A stretch of DNA of 9,189 bases from Opitutaceae bacterium (GCA_023269455.1 JAHFTG010000075.1:1-9189), one strand, 5' to 3'. Shown: positions 1 to 6,332, counted from the stretch's first letter. Translations and numbers: made by a program. The notes: generated by a model from the letters alone, not told the origin.

Positions 1-297
1 CTATGTTTTTGTGTTCAGGGATTCCTTGTCGGACTTAGTGGCACTGTCGTTGGTCTTTTGACCGGATTTATATTTCTCCAGGAGCGTAATGATGTGCTTC
101 ATCTATTCGTTCGTCTGACAGGGAGCCAAGAAGCACTGGAACGATTCTATCAGTTCAGCACCGTGCCTGCGTATATTGAGCCCTTCGATCTTTTGGTGAT
201 TATTACAGGCACCATAACTATATCAACTTTAGCGGGTATTTTCCCTGCCTGGCGTGCTGCCCGCCTCAAACCCGTGGAGGCTCTGCGCAATGAGTGA
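1..297 (+). CDS. LolC/LolE-family lipoprotein-releasing ABC transporter permease, C-terminal part
   Basis: The frame is open from base 1 to TGA at 295-297, so about 98 C-terminal residues are visible and the start lies upstream of the window. Two hydrophobic stretches (roughly residues 7-26 and 60-82) flank a short soluble loop. The protein ends in PAWRAARLKPVEALRNE, the typical cytoplasmic tail of LolC/LolE/MacB-type FtsX permeases. In the family, such permeases pair with LolD in the inner membrane to release lipoproteins to the periplasmic carrier LolA. The next gene, lolD, overlaps it by 8 bases, which supports that role. LolC and LolE cannot be told apart from this tail. Base composition is odd: about 45% G+C in the first 60 bases, with A/T-ending codons, then abruptly GC-rich over the last 17 or so codons, like lolD. 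Confidence 0.85.
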   Translation, partial: LCFCVQGFLVGLSGTVVGLLTGFIFLQERNDVLHLFVRLTGSQEALERFYQFSTVPAYIEPFDLLVIITGTITISTLAGIFPAWRAARLKPVEALRNE

Positions 298-952
298 TGT
301 CATCCTCGAAGCCCGCGCCCTGCGCAAAACCTACCTGAGCGGCGACCGTCGTCTGGAAGTGCTGAACGACGTCGCCCTCACCGTGGCGCGTGGCGAAAGC
401 GTGAGCATCCGCGGTGAATCCGGCTCTGGCAAATCGACCCTTCTCCACCTGCTCGCGGGCCTCGACCAACCCGACTCCGGCGAAGTCCTTTGGGCCGGCT
501 CGACTGCCACGGGCACCGACCGCCGAGCCAAGTTTCTCGGGATGGTTTTCCAGTCATTCTACCTCATCCCCGAGCTCGATGCCTTGGAAAACGTCGTCAT
601 GGCCATGCGCATGACCGGACGCGTTGGCGCCGCCGAGCGCGCCCGCGCCAAGGCGATGCTGGCCCGCGTGGGGCTGGCTGAGCGCGCGCATCATGTGCCC
701 GCGCATCTTTCCGGAGGCGAACGCCAGCGCGTCGCCGTGGCCCGCGCGTTGATCAACTCTCCTCAACTGCTCCTCGCCGACGAGCCCACGGGCAACCTCG
801 ACGAAAAGACTGGTGACGCCGTCATCGCCTTGCTGCTCGAACTCTGCGCCGAGACGCAAACCGCGCTTGTGCTCGTCACGCACAACGCCGCCTACGCGGC
901 CAAGACCGGTCGCTCCCTTTTCATGCACGACGGTGTGCTCAAGAATGCCTGA
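290..952 (+). CDS. lolD: LolD, ATP-binding subunit of lipoprotein-releasing ABC transporter
   Basis: This 220-residue ABC ATPase is of usual LolD length. Visible motifs in order are Walker A GESGSGKST (42-50), Q-loop Gln88 in VFQSFYLIPEL, signature LSGGERQR (140-147), Walker B LLLADEPTGNLD (160-171) and H-loop His198. The FYLIPELDALENV stretch after the Q-loop is typical of the LolD/MacB branch. It powers extraction of outer-membrane lipoproteins from the inner membrane together with LolC/E-type permeases. ATG 290 is chosen over the upstream in-frame ATG at 254 because TGGAGG (275-280) sits 9 bases before it, and because MSDVILEARALRKTY is a normal LolD beginning. The start overlaps the permease stop (ATGAGTGA), suggesting coupled translation. 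LolD versus another MacB-like exporter ATPase is not absolutely settled, but lpxB nearby fits envelope assembly. Confidence 0.93.
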   Translation: MSDVILEARALRKTYLSGDRRLEVLNDVALTVARGESVSIRGESGSGKSTLLHLLAGLDQPDSGEVLWAGSTATGTDRRAKFLGMVFQSFYLIPELDALENVVMAMRMTGRVGAAERARAKAMLARVGLAERAHHVPAHLSGGERQRVAVARALINSPQLLLADEPTGNLDEKTGDAVIALLLELCAETQTALVLVTHNAAYAAKTGRSLFMHDGVLKNA

Positions 953-1976
953 TACCCCTGTTAACCCAGTTCGTCCCATGAGCCTCTTCTCCTCCTCCAA
1001 GCCCAAGATCAAGTGTGGTGTCGCCGGCGTCGGCTCCCTCGGCCAGCACCACGCGCGCATCTACGCCGCGCTGCCCAACGTGGAGTTCGTCGGCATCTAC
1101 GAGGCGAGCGACGAACGCGCCAAGGAGATCTGCGCCAAGTATAACTGTCGCCGCTTCGCCAGCATCGAGGAACTCGGCGAGGCCTGCGACGCCGTCTCGG
1201 TCGTCGTCCCCACCGACAAACACGCGCTCGTGGCCCTGCCGCTCCTTGCGCAAAAATGCCACCTCCTCATCGAGAAACCGATCACCGCCACGCTGGAGGA
1301 AGCCGAGCAGGTGCTCGCCGCCGCGCAGGCCAACCACTGCATCGTGCAAGTCGGCCATATCGAGCATTTCAACCCGGTGATGAGTTTCATGGAGAAACAC
1401 ATCGACCGCCCCGGCTACATCACCGCCGAGCGTCTCGCGCCCTACACCCCGCGCGGCACGGAGGTCGGCGTGGTGCTGGACCTGATGATCCACGACATCG
1501 GCATCGTGCTCGCCCTCGCGAAGTCACCCATCCGCAAGATCGACAGCGTCGGCATCAACGTGCTCTCCAAAACCGAGGACATCGCTAACGCCCGCATCGA
1601 GTTCGAGAGCGGCTGCGTGGCCAACCTCAGCGCGAGTCGCATGAGCCTCAAAAAGAACCGCGAGATCCGCATCTTCCAGGACAACGCCTACCTCTCGCTC
1701 GATTTCATGAACCAGAAAGGGCACCTCGTGAAAAAGAGCGACCTCATCGCCTACGGGTTGAAGCTCAAGGTCGGTCTCGCCAAGGCGGGCGACGCCAGCT
1801 CGATCCCGGTCGAGGATATTCCCATCGAGAAGGACGAGCCGTTGAAGCTGGAGTTGCAGCATTTCACCGAGAGCGTGGCCGAGCTGAAGCAGCCCAAGGT
1901 CGGCGCGAAGCTCGCCAAAACCGCGCTCGAAGTCGCGATCCAGATCACCGAGCAGATCAAGGCGGCTAAGAAATAA
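945..1976 (+). CDS. Gfo/Idh/MocA-family NAD(P)-dependent oxidoreductase in lolD-lpxB operon
   Basis: The protein has 343 residues from ATG 945, or 332 from ATG 978. The N-terminal Rossmann fold begins GVAGVGSLGQHH (25-36), the family GxGxxG dinucleotide loop. EKP (110-112) is the conserved lysine motif, and LDLMIHDI (His183, Asp184) is the usual catalytic region in the C-terminal alpha/beta domain. The family oxidises or reduces sugars and nucleotide sugars. The substrate cannot be read from sequence. A position directly before lpxB suggests a nucleotide-sugar step in lipid A or LPS synthesis. GnnA, the UDP-GlcNAc 3-dehydrogenase of 2,3-diamino lipid A, belongs to this family, but no GnnB-like aminotransferase is seen here. 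ATG 945 overlaps the lolD stop by 8 bases, as lolD overlaps its own predecessor; neither candidate start has a strong ribosome-binding site. The C terminus is lysine-rich. Confidence 0.88.
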   Translation: MPDTPVNPVRPMSLFSSSKPKIKCGVAGVGSLGQHHARIYAALPNVEFVGIYEASDERAKEICAKYNCRRFASIEELGEACDAVSVVVPTDKHALVALPLLAQKCHLLIEKPITATLEEAEQVLAAAQANHCIVQVGHIEHFNPVMSFMEKHIDRPGYITAERLAPYTPRGTEVGVVLDLMIHDIGIVLALAKSPIRKIDSVGINVLSKTEDIANARIEFESGCVANLSASRMSLKKNREIRIFQDNAYLSLDFMNQKGHLVKKSDLIAYGLKLKVGLAKAGDASSIPVEDIPIEKDEPLKLELQHFTESVAELKQPKVGAKLAKTALEVAIQITEQIKAAKK

Positions 1977-1986
1977 GGATTTCGCG

Positions 1987-3129
1987 ATGACTGCCGCCGC
2001 CCCTTTCCATCTGCCGCCGCCCGCGACTGCGCGCGTGGACTTGCTGGTGATCGCGGGCGAGCACTCGGGCGACCAACACGGCGCCACGATGGTGGGCGAA
2101 CTGCGTGCGAAAAATCCGGGTCTCTCCATCGTGGCATTGGGCGGGCCCGAGTTGGCGAAGGCCGGGGCGCAAGTCCTCCACGACATGACCGCCTCGTCGG
2201 TGGTCGGATTGGTCGAGGTGCTTAAAAATTATCCGTTTTTCAAAGCCCTCTTCGAGGAAACCCTGCGCTGGATCGCCGAGCACAAGCCGCGCGCCATCTG
2301 CTTTGTCGATTATCCGGGGCTCAACCTGCGCCTCGCGAAGGCGCTGCGTGAACGCGGACTTTCGGTGAAGGGCGGCGGGAAAATTCCGCTGCTCTTCTAC
2401 ATCTCCCCGCAGATCTGGGCGTGGAAGGCGAAACGTCGGTTCACGATGGCGCGCGATCTAGATACGCTCGCGGTGATTTTTCCGTTTGAAGTCGAATGCT
2501 ACCAAGACACGGCGCTGCCGGTGGAGTTTGTGGGGCATCCTTTCCTGGACGAAGGACACGACGCGCCCGTGCGTTACGATCCCGACGGGCCGATCCTCCT
2601 TCTCCCTGGCAGCCGCAAGCAGGCGGTGGGGCGGATCTTCCCGCTGTTGCTCGCGGGGTATGCGGCCTATGGGAAGCGCGCCGCCGTGGTGCTTTATCCG
2701 AGCGACGACATCCTTGATGTGCTGAAGGCGGCGAATCCGCCGGCCCACGTGCGCCTGCTGCCCACGGGCACGCAGGTGGCGGCGTCGGCGGTGCTCACGT
2801 CGAGCGGGACGATGTCGATGCATTGCGCACTCGCGGCGATTCCCGGCGCGGTCGTGTATCGGGCGAATCCGCTCACCTACATTCTTGGGCGTATGCTGGT
2901 GAAGATCGAGTATCTCGGCATTGCCAACCTGCTCCTCAAAGAGCCGATGTATCCTGAGTATATTCAGGGGGCGGCGACCCCGAAGGCGTTGGCCGCCGAG
3001 CTGACGGATTGCTTGGCCAACATAGACCGTCTCATCCGCACTCAATCGCAGGCGGAGCGGTTGCGCGCCTCGCTGCGCCGCCCGGCCAACGGCACGGCGG
3101 CGGACTGGGTGGCGCGTCACTTGAAGTGA
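1987..3129 (+). CDS. lpxB: LpxB, lipid-A-disaccharide synthase
   Basis: This 380-residue glycosyltransferase (family GT19) is of normal length. It joins UDP-2,3-diacylglucosamine and lipid X into the tetraacyl disaccharide of lipid A at the inner face of the inner membrane. Diagnostic motifs are AGEHSGDQHGA (23-33), VDYPGLNLRLAK (107-118), ISPQIWAWK (139-147), VGHPF (182-186) and LLPGSRK (205-211), followed by the donor-site region SSGTMSMHCALAAIPG and YRANPLTYILGRML. Compared with typical LpxB, a short GGGK-containing loop precedes the ISPQ motif. AAGGA (1975-1979), partly formed by the stop of the preceding gene, lies 7 bases before ATG 1987 and supports this start. The gap to the oxidoreductase is 10 bases, consistent with one operon. 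The gene converges on hemA, with a repeat between them. Confidence 0.97.
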   Translation: MTAAAPFHLPPPATARVDLLVIAGEHSGDQHGATMVGELRAKNPGLSIVALGGPELAKAGAQVLHDMTASSVVGLVEVLKNYPFFKALFEETLRWIAEHKPRAICFVDYPGLNLRLAKALRERGLSVKGGGKIPLLFYISPQIWAWKAKRRFTMARDLDTLAVIFPFEVECYQDTALPVEFVGHPFLDEGHDAPVRYDPDGPILLLPGSRKQAVGRIFPLLLAGYAAYGKRAAVVLYPSDDILDVLKAANPPAHVRLLPTGTQVAASAVLTSSGTMSMHCALAAIPGAVVYRANPLTYILGRMLVKIEYLGIANLLLKEPMYPEYIQGAATPKALAAELTDCLANIDRLIRTQSQAERLRASLRRPANGTAADWVARHLK

Positions 3130-3136
3130 GGGCGGA

Positions 3137-3237
3137 TTTTTAACGCGAAGAGCGCGGAGACCTCGCGAAGGGCGCGAAGATTTACGGAATCGACTTGGCG
3201 ATCTTAGCATCCGCTCTTCGCGCTTCGGCGTTAAAAT
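3137..3237. repeat. Interspersed repeat with 9-bp units and inverted arms (copy A), between lpxB and hemA
   Basis: The left arm carries purine-rich units CGCGAAG, CGCGGAG, CGCGAAG and CGCGAAG starting at 3144, 3153, 3164 and 3173, spaced 9, 11 and 9 bases. The right arm carries pyrimidine-rich counterparts: CTTGGCGAT (3194), CTTAGCATC (3203), CTTCGCG (3216) and CTTCGGCG (3223). The ends are inverted: TTTTAACGC on the left and GCGTTAAAA on the right. Folded as RNA it would give a long imperfect hairpin. It fills the space between the convergent lpxB and hemA and includes the hemA stop codon (3231-3233). A related copy lies at 8274-8353, sharing the exact 12-mer CTTGGCGATCTT and the ends. It may help end transcription from both sides, but no U-run follows the stem, so a classic intrinsic terminator is not claimed. 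Confidence 0.75.
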
Positions 3238-4298
3238 ACTCGGACAGGCATCACCATCGTGCCGCCGGCCTGGGACTCGATTTGTTTCCAGATGGTCTCG
3301 GCTTTGGCGTCCACGATGGCGCGTGCGCGACCGACCTGGGCGGCGCGGGCGGCGCGGTTTTCGTCGGCGATTTTCGCGAGATCGTCGAGGTTGTAGAGGA
3401 AGACGTTGTCCAGCTTCGCCACCGCCGCGTCGATGTCGCGGGGCAGGGCGAGGTCGATGAAGAAGAGCGGGTCGGCCCGGCGTTTTTTCATCGCGGCGAC
3501 GACGTGCTCCGCCGTGACCACGGTTTCGGGCGCGGAGGTCGAGCCGACGACGATGGCGTAGTCGGAGAGTTGCGCGGCGACGTGTTCCCACGGGAGCGCG
3601 GTCGCTCCTAGCGTGGTGGCGAGTTCCATCGCGCGGCCGAGGGTGCGGCTGGCGACGGTGAGCGAGGCGGCGCCGCGGCTTTGGAAGGCCTTGGCGGTTT
3701 TTTCGCCGATGTCACCCGCGCCGAGGAGCAGGATGCGCGTAGTGGAGAGGTCACCGAAGATCTTGAGGGCGAGATCGACGGCGACGTTGGCCACGCTGAT
3801 CTGGCCTTCGTTGATGGCGGTGTGGGTGCGGACGTGCTTCGCGTATTGGAAGGTTTTTTGGAAGACGCGGTTGAGCACGGGACCGGCGGTGCGGCGCGTC
3901 TGGGCCTCGGCATAGGCGTCTTTTACTTGTCCGAGGATTTCGGTTTCGCCGAGCATCTGGGAATCGATGCCGCAGGCGACGGCGAGGAGGTGCTCGATGG
4001 CGGCGCGGCCGTGGGACTGGCGGCAGATGGCGGCAAAGGCGTCGGGCGAGAGGCCTTGGAACGTGCAGAAAGCGTCCTGGAGGCGGGCGAGGGCGTCGGG
4101 AGATTCGGCGACGCCGTAGAACTCGACGCGGTTGCAGGTGTTGAGCACGGCGACTTCGCGCAGGCCGTTGAGCGTGCCGAGCGTGGTGTGAAACGCATCG
4201 AGCTTGTCCGGGGTGAGCGCGAGGCGTTCGCGCAGCTCCAGAGGCGCGGTGTGGTGGCTCGCGCCGATCAGAAAAAGCGTGGCGGACGAGGCGCTCAT
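3231..4298 (-). CDS. hemA: HemA, glutamyl-tRNA reductase, short form
   Basis: The enzyme reduces glutamyl-tRNA(Glu) with NADPH to glutamate-1-semialdehyde, the first committed step of C5-pathway tetrapyrrole synthesis. The N-terminal catalytic domain shows SHHTAPLELRERL (14-26) and VLNTCNRVEFYG (51-62) with nucleophile Cys55. GETEILGQVKDAY (117-129) is the family signature, and LLGAGDIGEK (191-200) begins the NADPH-binding domain. The protein has only 355 residues, against roughly 415-430 in most bacteria. It ends after the DDLAKIADENRAARAAQ spinal-helix region and lacks most of the C-terminal dimerisation domain. A similarly short HemA is known from Chlamydia, so this may be a lineage trait rather than damage. 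The stop lies inside repeat copy A. The start MSASSATLFLIGASHHTAP overlaps the upstream membrane gene as ATGA, suggesting translational coupling. No Shine-Dalgarno sequence is visible. Confidence 0.95.
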   Translation of the reverse strand: MSASSATLFLIGASHHTAPLELRERLALTPDKLDAFHTTLGTLNGLREVAVLNTCNRVEFYGVAESPDALARLQDAFCTFQGLSPDAFAAICRQSHGRAAIEHLLAVACGIDSQMLGETEILGQVKDAYAEAQTRRTAGPVLNRVFQKTFQYAKHVRTHTAINEGQISVANVAVDLALKIFGDLSTTRILLLGAGDIGEKTAKAFQSRGAASLTVASRTLGRAMELATTLGATALPWEHVAAQLSDYAIVVGSTSAPETVVTAEHVVAAMKKRRADPLFFIDLALPRDIDAAVAKLDNVFLYNLDDLAKIADENRAARAAQVGRARAIVDAKAETIWKQIESQAGGTMVMPVRVF

Positions 4299-5143
4299 TT
4301 CAGGATGACGGCCGCAGGAGGCGCGGACGGCAGGGGCGGTCGGCTGGAGTTGACGGGTTTGAGCGAGAGGAGGGCGGCCGCGAAGAGCACGATGCAGGTC
4401 CACGCGAGGCGCTTGGAGAGGAGGAGGTTTTTGAGGCGCAGGGTGAGCACGGCGGCGTAGGCGGCCCAGACGGCGACGGTGGTGACGATCTTGGTGAGGT
4501 TGACCTTGTCGATGTCCTCCAGCCAGTAAACGGAGCCGACGGCGAGCGAGGCGGTGAGGATGACCACGCCGGCGGCGAGCAGGCGGAGGTTGATGTGGTC
4601 GAGGTCGCGGATCGGAGGAAGAAAGGCGAAGAGGCCGTGCAGGCGGTGCTGTTTCAGGCTGAACACCTGGAGCAGATACATGATCGAGGTGAGCGCGAGG
4701 AGCGCGAAGACGCCGTAGCTGAAGAGGGCGAGCGCGGCGTGAAACTCGATCCACGGATTGCCGCCAAAGATGCCGACGCGGCGGGTGGCGTCCCACGCGG
4801 GAATCGCGAGCGAGACGCAGGTGAGGACGGCCGACAGCAGCGACGTGAAATAGCCGAGTAGGCTCAGGCGGAAGGTGACGCCGATGACGAGGTAGAGCGC
4901 GATGGCGGACCAGGCGGTGAACTGGAAAATCTCAAACGTGTTGCCGAGCGGGCAACCTTTGACAGAGAGGCCGCGTTGGTAGAGGCCGAAGGTCTGGATG
5001 ACAAAGCCGACCGCGACGATCGTGTAGGTGAGCGCGAGGGATTGGCGGCGTGAACGGAGCAGGGCGATGGTGCCCAGCACGAAGCCCGCGAGGTAAAACG
5101 CGGTGGCAAACCAGAGCCAGGTGCGATCGGTGAGTTCGGGCAT
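4295..5143 (-). CDS. HemX/CcsA-like cytochrome c assembly family membrane protein
   Basis: This 282-residue protein has about eight predicted membrane segments (near residues 8-29, 35-55, 70-92, 94-115, 133-160, 186-207, 217-237 and 246-262) and a short proline-rich tail. Segment 5 begins with WIEFHAALALFSYG, whose His135 matches the conserved histidine region of the CcsA/CcmC/HemX fold. The tryptophan-rich haem-handling motif of true CcsA is not intact: GSVYWLEDIDK followed by VWAAYA stands in its place. Length, topology and position directly upstream of hemA resemble HemX of Bacillus subtilis, which sits beside hemA and lowers GluTR levels. A regulatory or haem-linked role is therefore as likely as cytochrome c maturation. 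The four-base ATGA overlap couples it to hemA. No good ribosome-binding site precedes ATG 5143. Confidence 0.82.
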   Translation of the reverse strand: MPELTDRTWLWFATAFYLAGFVLGTIALLRSRRQSLALTYTIVAVGFVIQTFGLYQRGLSVKGCPLGNTFEIFQFTAWSAIALYLVIGVTFRLSLLGYFTSLLSAVLTCVSLAIPAWDATRRVGIFGGNPWIEFHAALALFSYGVFALLALTSIMYLLQVFSLKQHRLHGLFAFLPPIRDLDHINLRLLAAGVVILTASLAVGSVYWLEDIDKVNLTKIVTTVAVWAAYAAVLTLRLKNLLLSKRLAWTCIVLFAAALLSLKPVNSSRPPLPSAPPAAVILK

Positions 5144-5354
5144 GGGCGGACGGAGGAAGGGGCACGATGCGCGGCGAGGGCGGGGGGCGCAAGTCGGGGT
5201 ATTGAGTGGAGGTGAACCGGAGTCGGACTGCGGAGTTGTTGACCACTCATGGAATCGCCCAACGGGGCGATTCGGTGGGAGCGGTTACGGCCAATGGCCT
5301 TCACGATTAAACGGAGGAGCAGTTGATACCGCCGGGGAAGGAAAGGGCGCGGCC
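5144..5354. other. Intergenic region between hisA and the ccsA/hemX-like gene
   Basis: These 211 bases separate two genes read on the - strand, so they hold the end of the hisA transcript and probably the leader of the ccsA-hemA unit. I see no coding frame with family resemblance and no convincing -35/-10 pair. The strongest element is a perfect 9-bp stem at 5252-5273, listed separately. A second, weaker GGCC-AAT-GGCC stem lies at 5289-5299. Just upstream of the ccsA/hemX start the + strand is purine-rich, so the - strand leader is pyrimidine-rich and lacks a Shine-Dalgarno sequence. Confidence 0.5.
5252..5273. repeat. Perfect 9-bp inverted repeat (RNA hairpin) upstream of ccsA-hemA
   Basis: GAATCGCCC (5252-5260) and GGGCGATTC (5265-5273) are exact inverted copies around a four-base loop AACG. 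CCAC (5243-5246) and GTGG (5275-5278) could extend the stem past a bulge. On the - strand it lies about 80 bases after the hisA stop and 108 bases before the ccsA/hemX start. No T-run follows on either strand, so a simple intrinsic terminator is unlikely. It may be a transcript-end stabiliser, a leader element or a protein-binding site. Confidence 0.55.
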
Positions 5355-6122
5355 TTACTGCCGCTGGTTCCATGCGACGAGGTCGGCGTAGCGCACGCCG
5401 TGTCCGCCGAAGAGGTCGAGCGCGCTGCCTACGGTGAGATCGAGTTTGCCGCCGCTCGCCTGCTCGACCTTGCGCACGTCGTCAATCGTGGCGACGCCGC
5501 CGGCGTAGGTCATCGGGCATTTGCCCCACGCGCCCAGCAACGTGACCAACTCCGCGTCGATGCCGCCACACAGGCCTTCGACATCGGCTGCGTGGATGAG
5601 GAACTCCGCGCAACTCCCCGCCAGCCGGTCGAGCGTCTGAGGGGTCACGTGGAGGTCGGTCAGCGTTTGCCAGCGATTCATTGCGACCGTCCAGCCGGTC
5701 GCGGTGCGGCGGCAGCTCAGGTCGAGCACGAGGCGGTCGGCGCCGACGCGGCGTTTCAACGCGTCGAGGCGTTCGTCCAAAAAATGTCCGGCGGCGTCGA
5801 AAAGCCACGACGTCACGATGACATGGCTGGCCCCGTGGTTGAGCCAGGTTTCGGCGTTGTCGGCGGTGATGCCGCCGCCGATGTGGAGACCGCCGGGAAA
5901 GGCGGCCAGCGCCTCGCGCGCCGCGTCGTCGTTGCCTTGGCCCAGCTTGATGACGTGGCCGCCGGTGAGCGCATCGGCGCGGTAACGGGCGGCGAAGGCG
6001 GCGGCACTCTGGTCGCTCACGAAGTTCTCGCGCAGACCGGTGCCATCATCGCGCAGACTGCCGCCGACGATCTGCTTCACTTTGCCGTCGTGGAGGTCGA
6101 TGCAGGGGCGGAACTTGGTCAT
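5355..6122 (-). CDS. hisA: HisA of the eukaryotic (yeast His6) type, ProFAR isomerase
   Basis: This 255-residue (beta/alpha)8 barrel isomerises ProFAR to PRFAR, the fourth step of histidine synthesis. It resembles fungal and plant His6/HISN3 rather than classical bacterial HisA. Shared features are CIDLHDGKVKQIVGG (7-21), GHVIKLGQGNDDAAREAL (55-72), IGGGI (81-85), VTSWLF (103-108), LDLSCRR (133-139), MNRWQTLTDL (148-157), FLIHAADVEGLCGGID (174-189) and YAGG (206-209). The two catalytic aspartates expected from the family are present, Asp9 and Asp134. ATG 6122 is chosen because yeast His6 also starts MTKF just before this motif; the 20 codons upstream (to 6182) have no family similarity. No other his gene is in the window, so it stands alone. 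The ribosome-binding site is weak. Confidence 0.93.
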   Translation of the reverse strand: MTKFRPCIDLHDGKVKQIVGGSLRDDGTGLRENFVSDQSAAAFAARYRADALTGGHVIKLGQGNDDAAREALAAFPGGLHIGGGITADNAETWLNHGASHVIVTSWLFDAAGHFLDERLDALKRRVGADRLVLDLSCRRTATGWTVAMNRWQTLTDLHVTPQTLDRLAGSCAEFLIHAADVEGLCGGIDAELVTLLGAWGKCPMTYAGGVATIDDVRKVEQASGGKLDLTVGSALDLFGGHGVRYADLVAWNQRQ

Positions 6123-6185
6123 GGTCGGATAAAGCTTCGCACCGTAGGAGCCGGGGCGCGTTAGGCAATGCAGCTTTGTCAAGAA

Positions 6186-6220
6186 GCTGACAGCTAAGAG
6201 CTGAGAGCGCAGAGTCGGGA
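6186..6220. repeat. 7-bp tandem repeat (GYTGAGA family), degenerate copy
   Basis: Five consecutive 7-base units read GCTGACA, GCTAAGA, GCTGAGA, GCGCAGA and GTCGGGA. The first three are close to the consensus GYTGAGA and the last two are decayed. A better preserved five-unit array of the same heptamer lies inside rsmB at 8423-8457. This copy is in the divergent gap between hisA and the membrane-protein gene, about 64 bases upstream of the hisA start and directly before the AT-rich stretch. Confidence 0.55.
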
Positions 6221-6332
6221 GCCAGCGGACAATTGGGTCGTTCGAGTATTGTTGTATTTTAGGTTCCAGCTTTAAAAAGTGACGACTTAAAAGGGCCGGT
6301 CAAAACAGGTTAAAATCTTAAAAATATTTGTA
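6221..6332 (+). promoter_or_regulatory. AT-rich upstream region of the 6333 membrane-protein gene
   Basis: This stretch is clearly AT-richer than the surrounding chromosome and very likely holds the promoter of the gene at 6333. TTAAAA occurs four times, at 6272, 6287, 6310 and 6318. A weak sigma-70-like pair can be drawn (TTGGGT near 6234 and TATTTT near 6255), but it is not convincing. No Shine-Dalgarno sequence precedes ATG 6333; the last dozen bases are almost all A and T. The divergent hisA promoter must also lie between 6123 and about 6250. Confidence 0.35.

Noticed and set aside
254..289. In-frame upstream ATG for lolD
   Set aside because: It lacks a ribosome-binding site, whereas TGGAGG at 275-280 points to ATG 290.
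3144..3230. CRISPR-like array
   Set aside because: Units are 7-9 bases with almost no spacers; this is a short tandem/inverted repeat, not repeat-spacer structure, and no cas gene is near.
3130..3237. Classic bidirectional intrinsic terminator between lpxB and hemA
   Set aside because: The inverted arms can pair, but no T-run follows the stem on either strand in the right position; reported as a repeat instead.
3681..4460. Long + strand open frame antisense to hemA
   Set aside because: The codons are Gly/Glu/Ala/Val-rich shadows of a well-identified gene in GC-rich DNA; no family motif.
4299..4796. Open frame upstream of hemA that could extend its N terminus by 166 residues
   Set aside because: The extension is Arg/Pro/His-rich out-of-frame translation of the membrane gene; hemA begins naturally at MSASSATLFLIGASHHTAP.
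5103..6164. Long + strand open frame antisense to hisA and its downstream gap
   Set aside because: The opposite strand encodes a complete HisA with catalytic residues; this frame has low-complexity Ala/Gly/Val content and no motif.
6123..6182. 20-codon N-terminal extension of HisA
   Set aside because: No similarity to the family; MTKF at 6122 matches the start of yeast His6.
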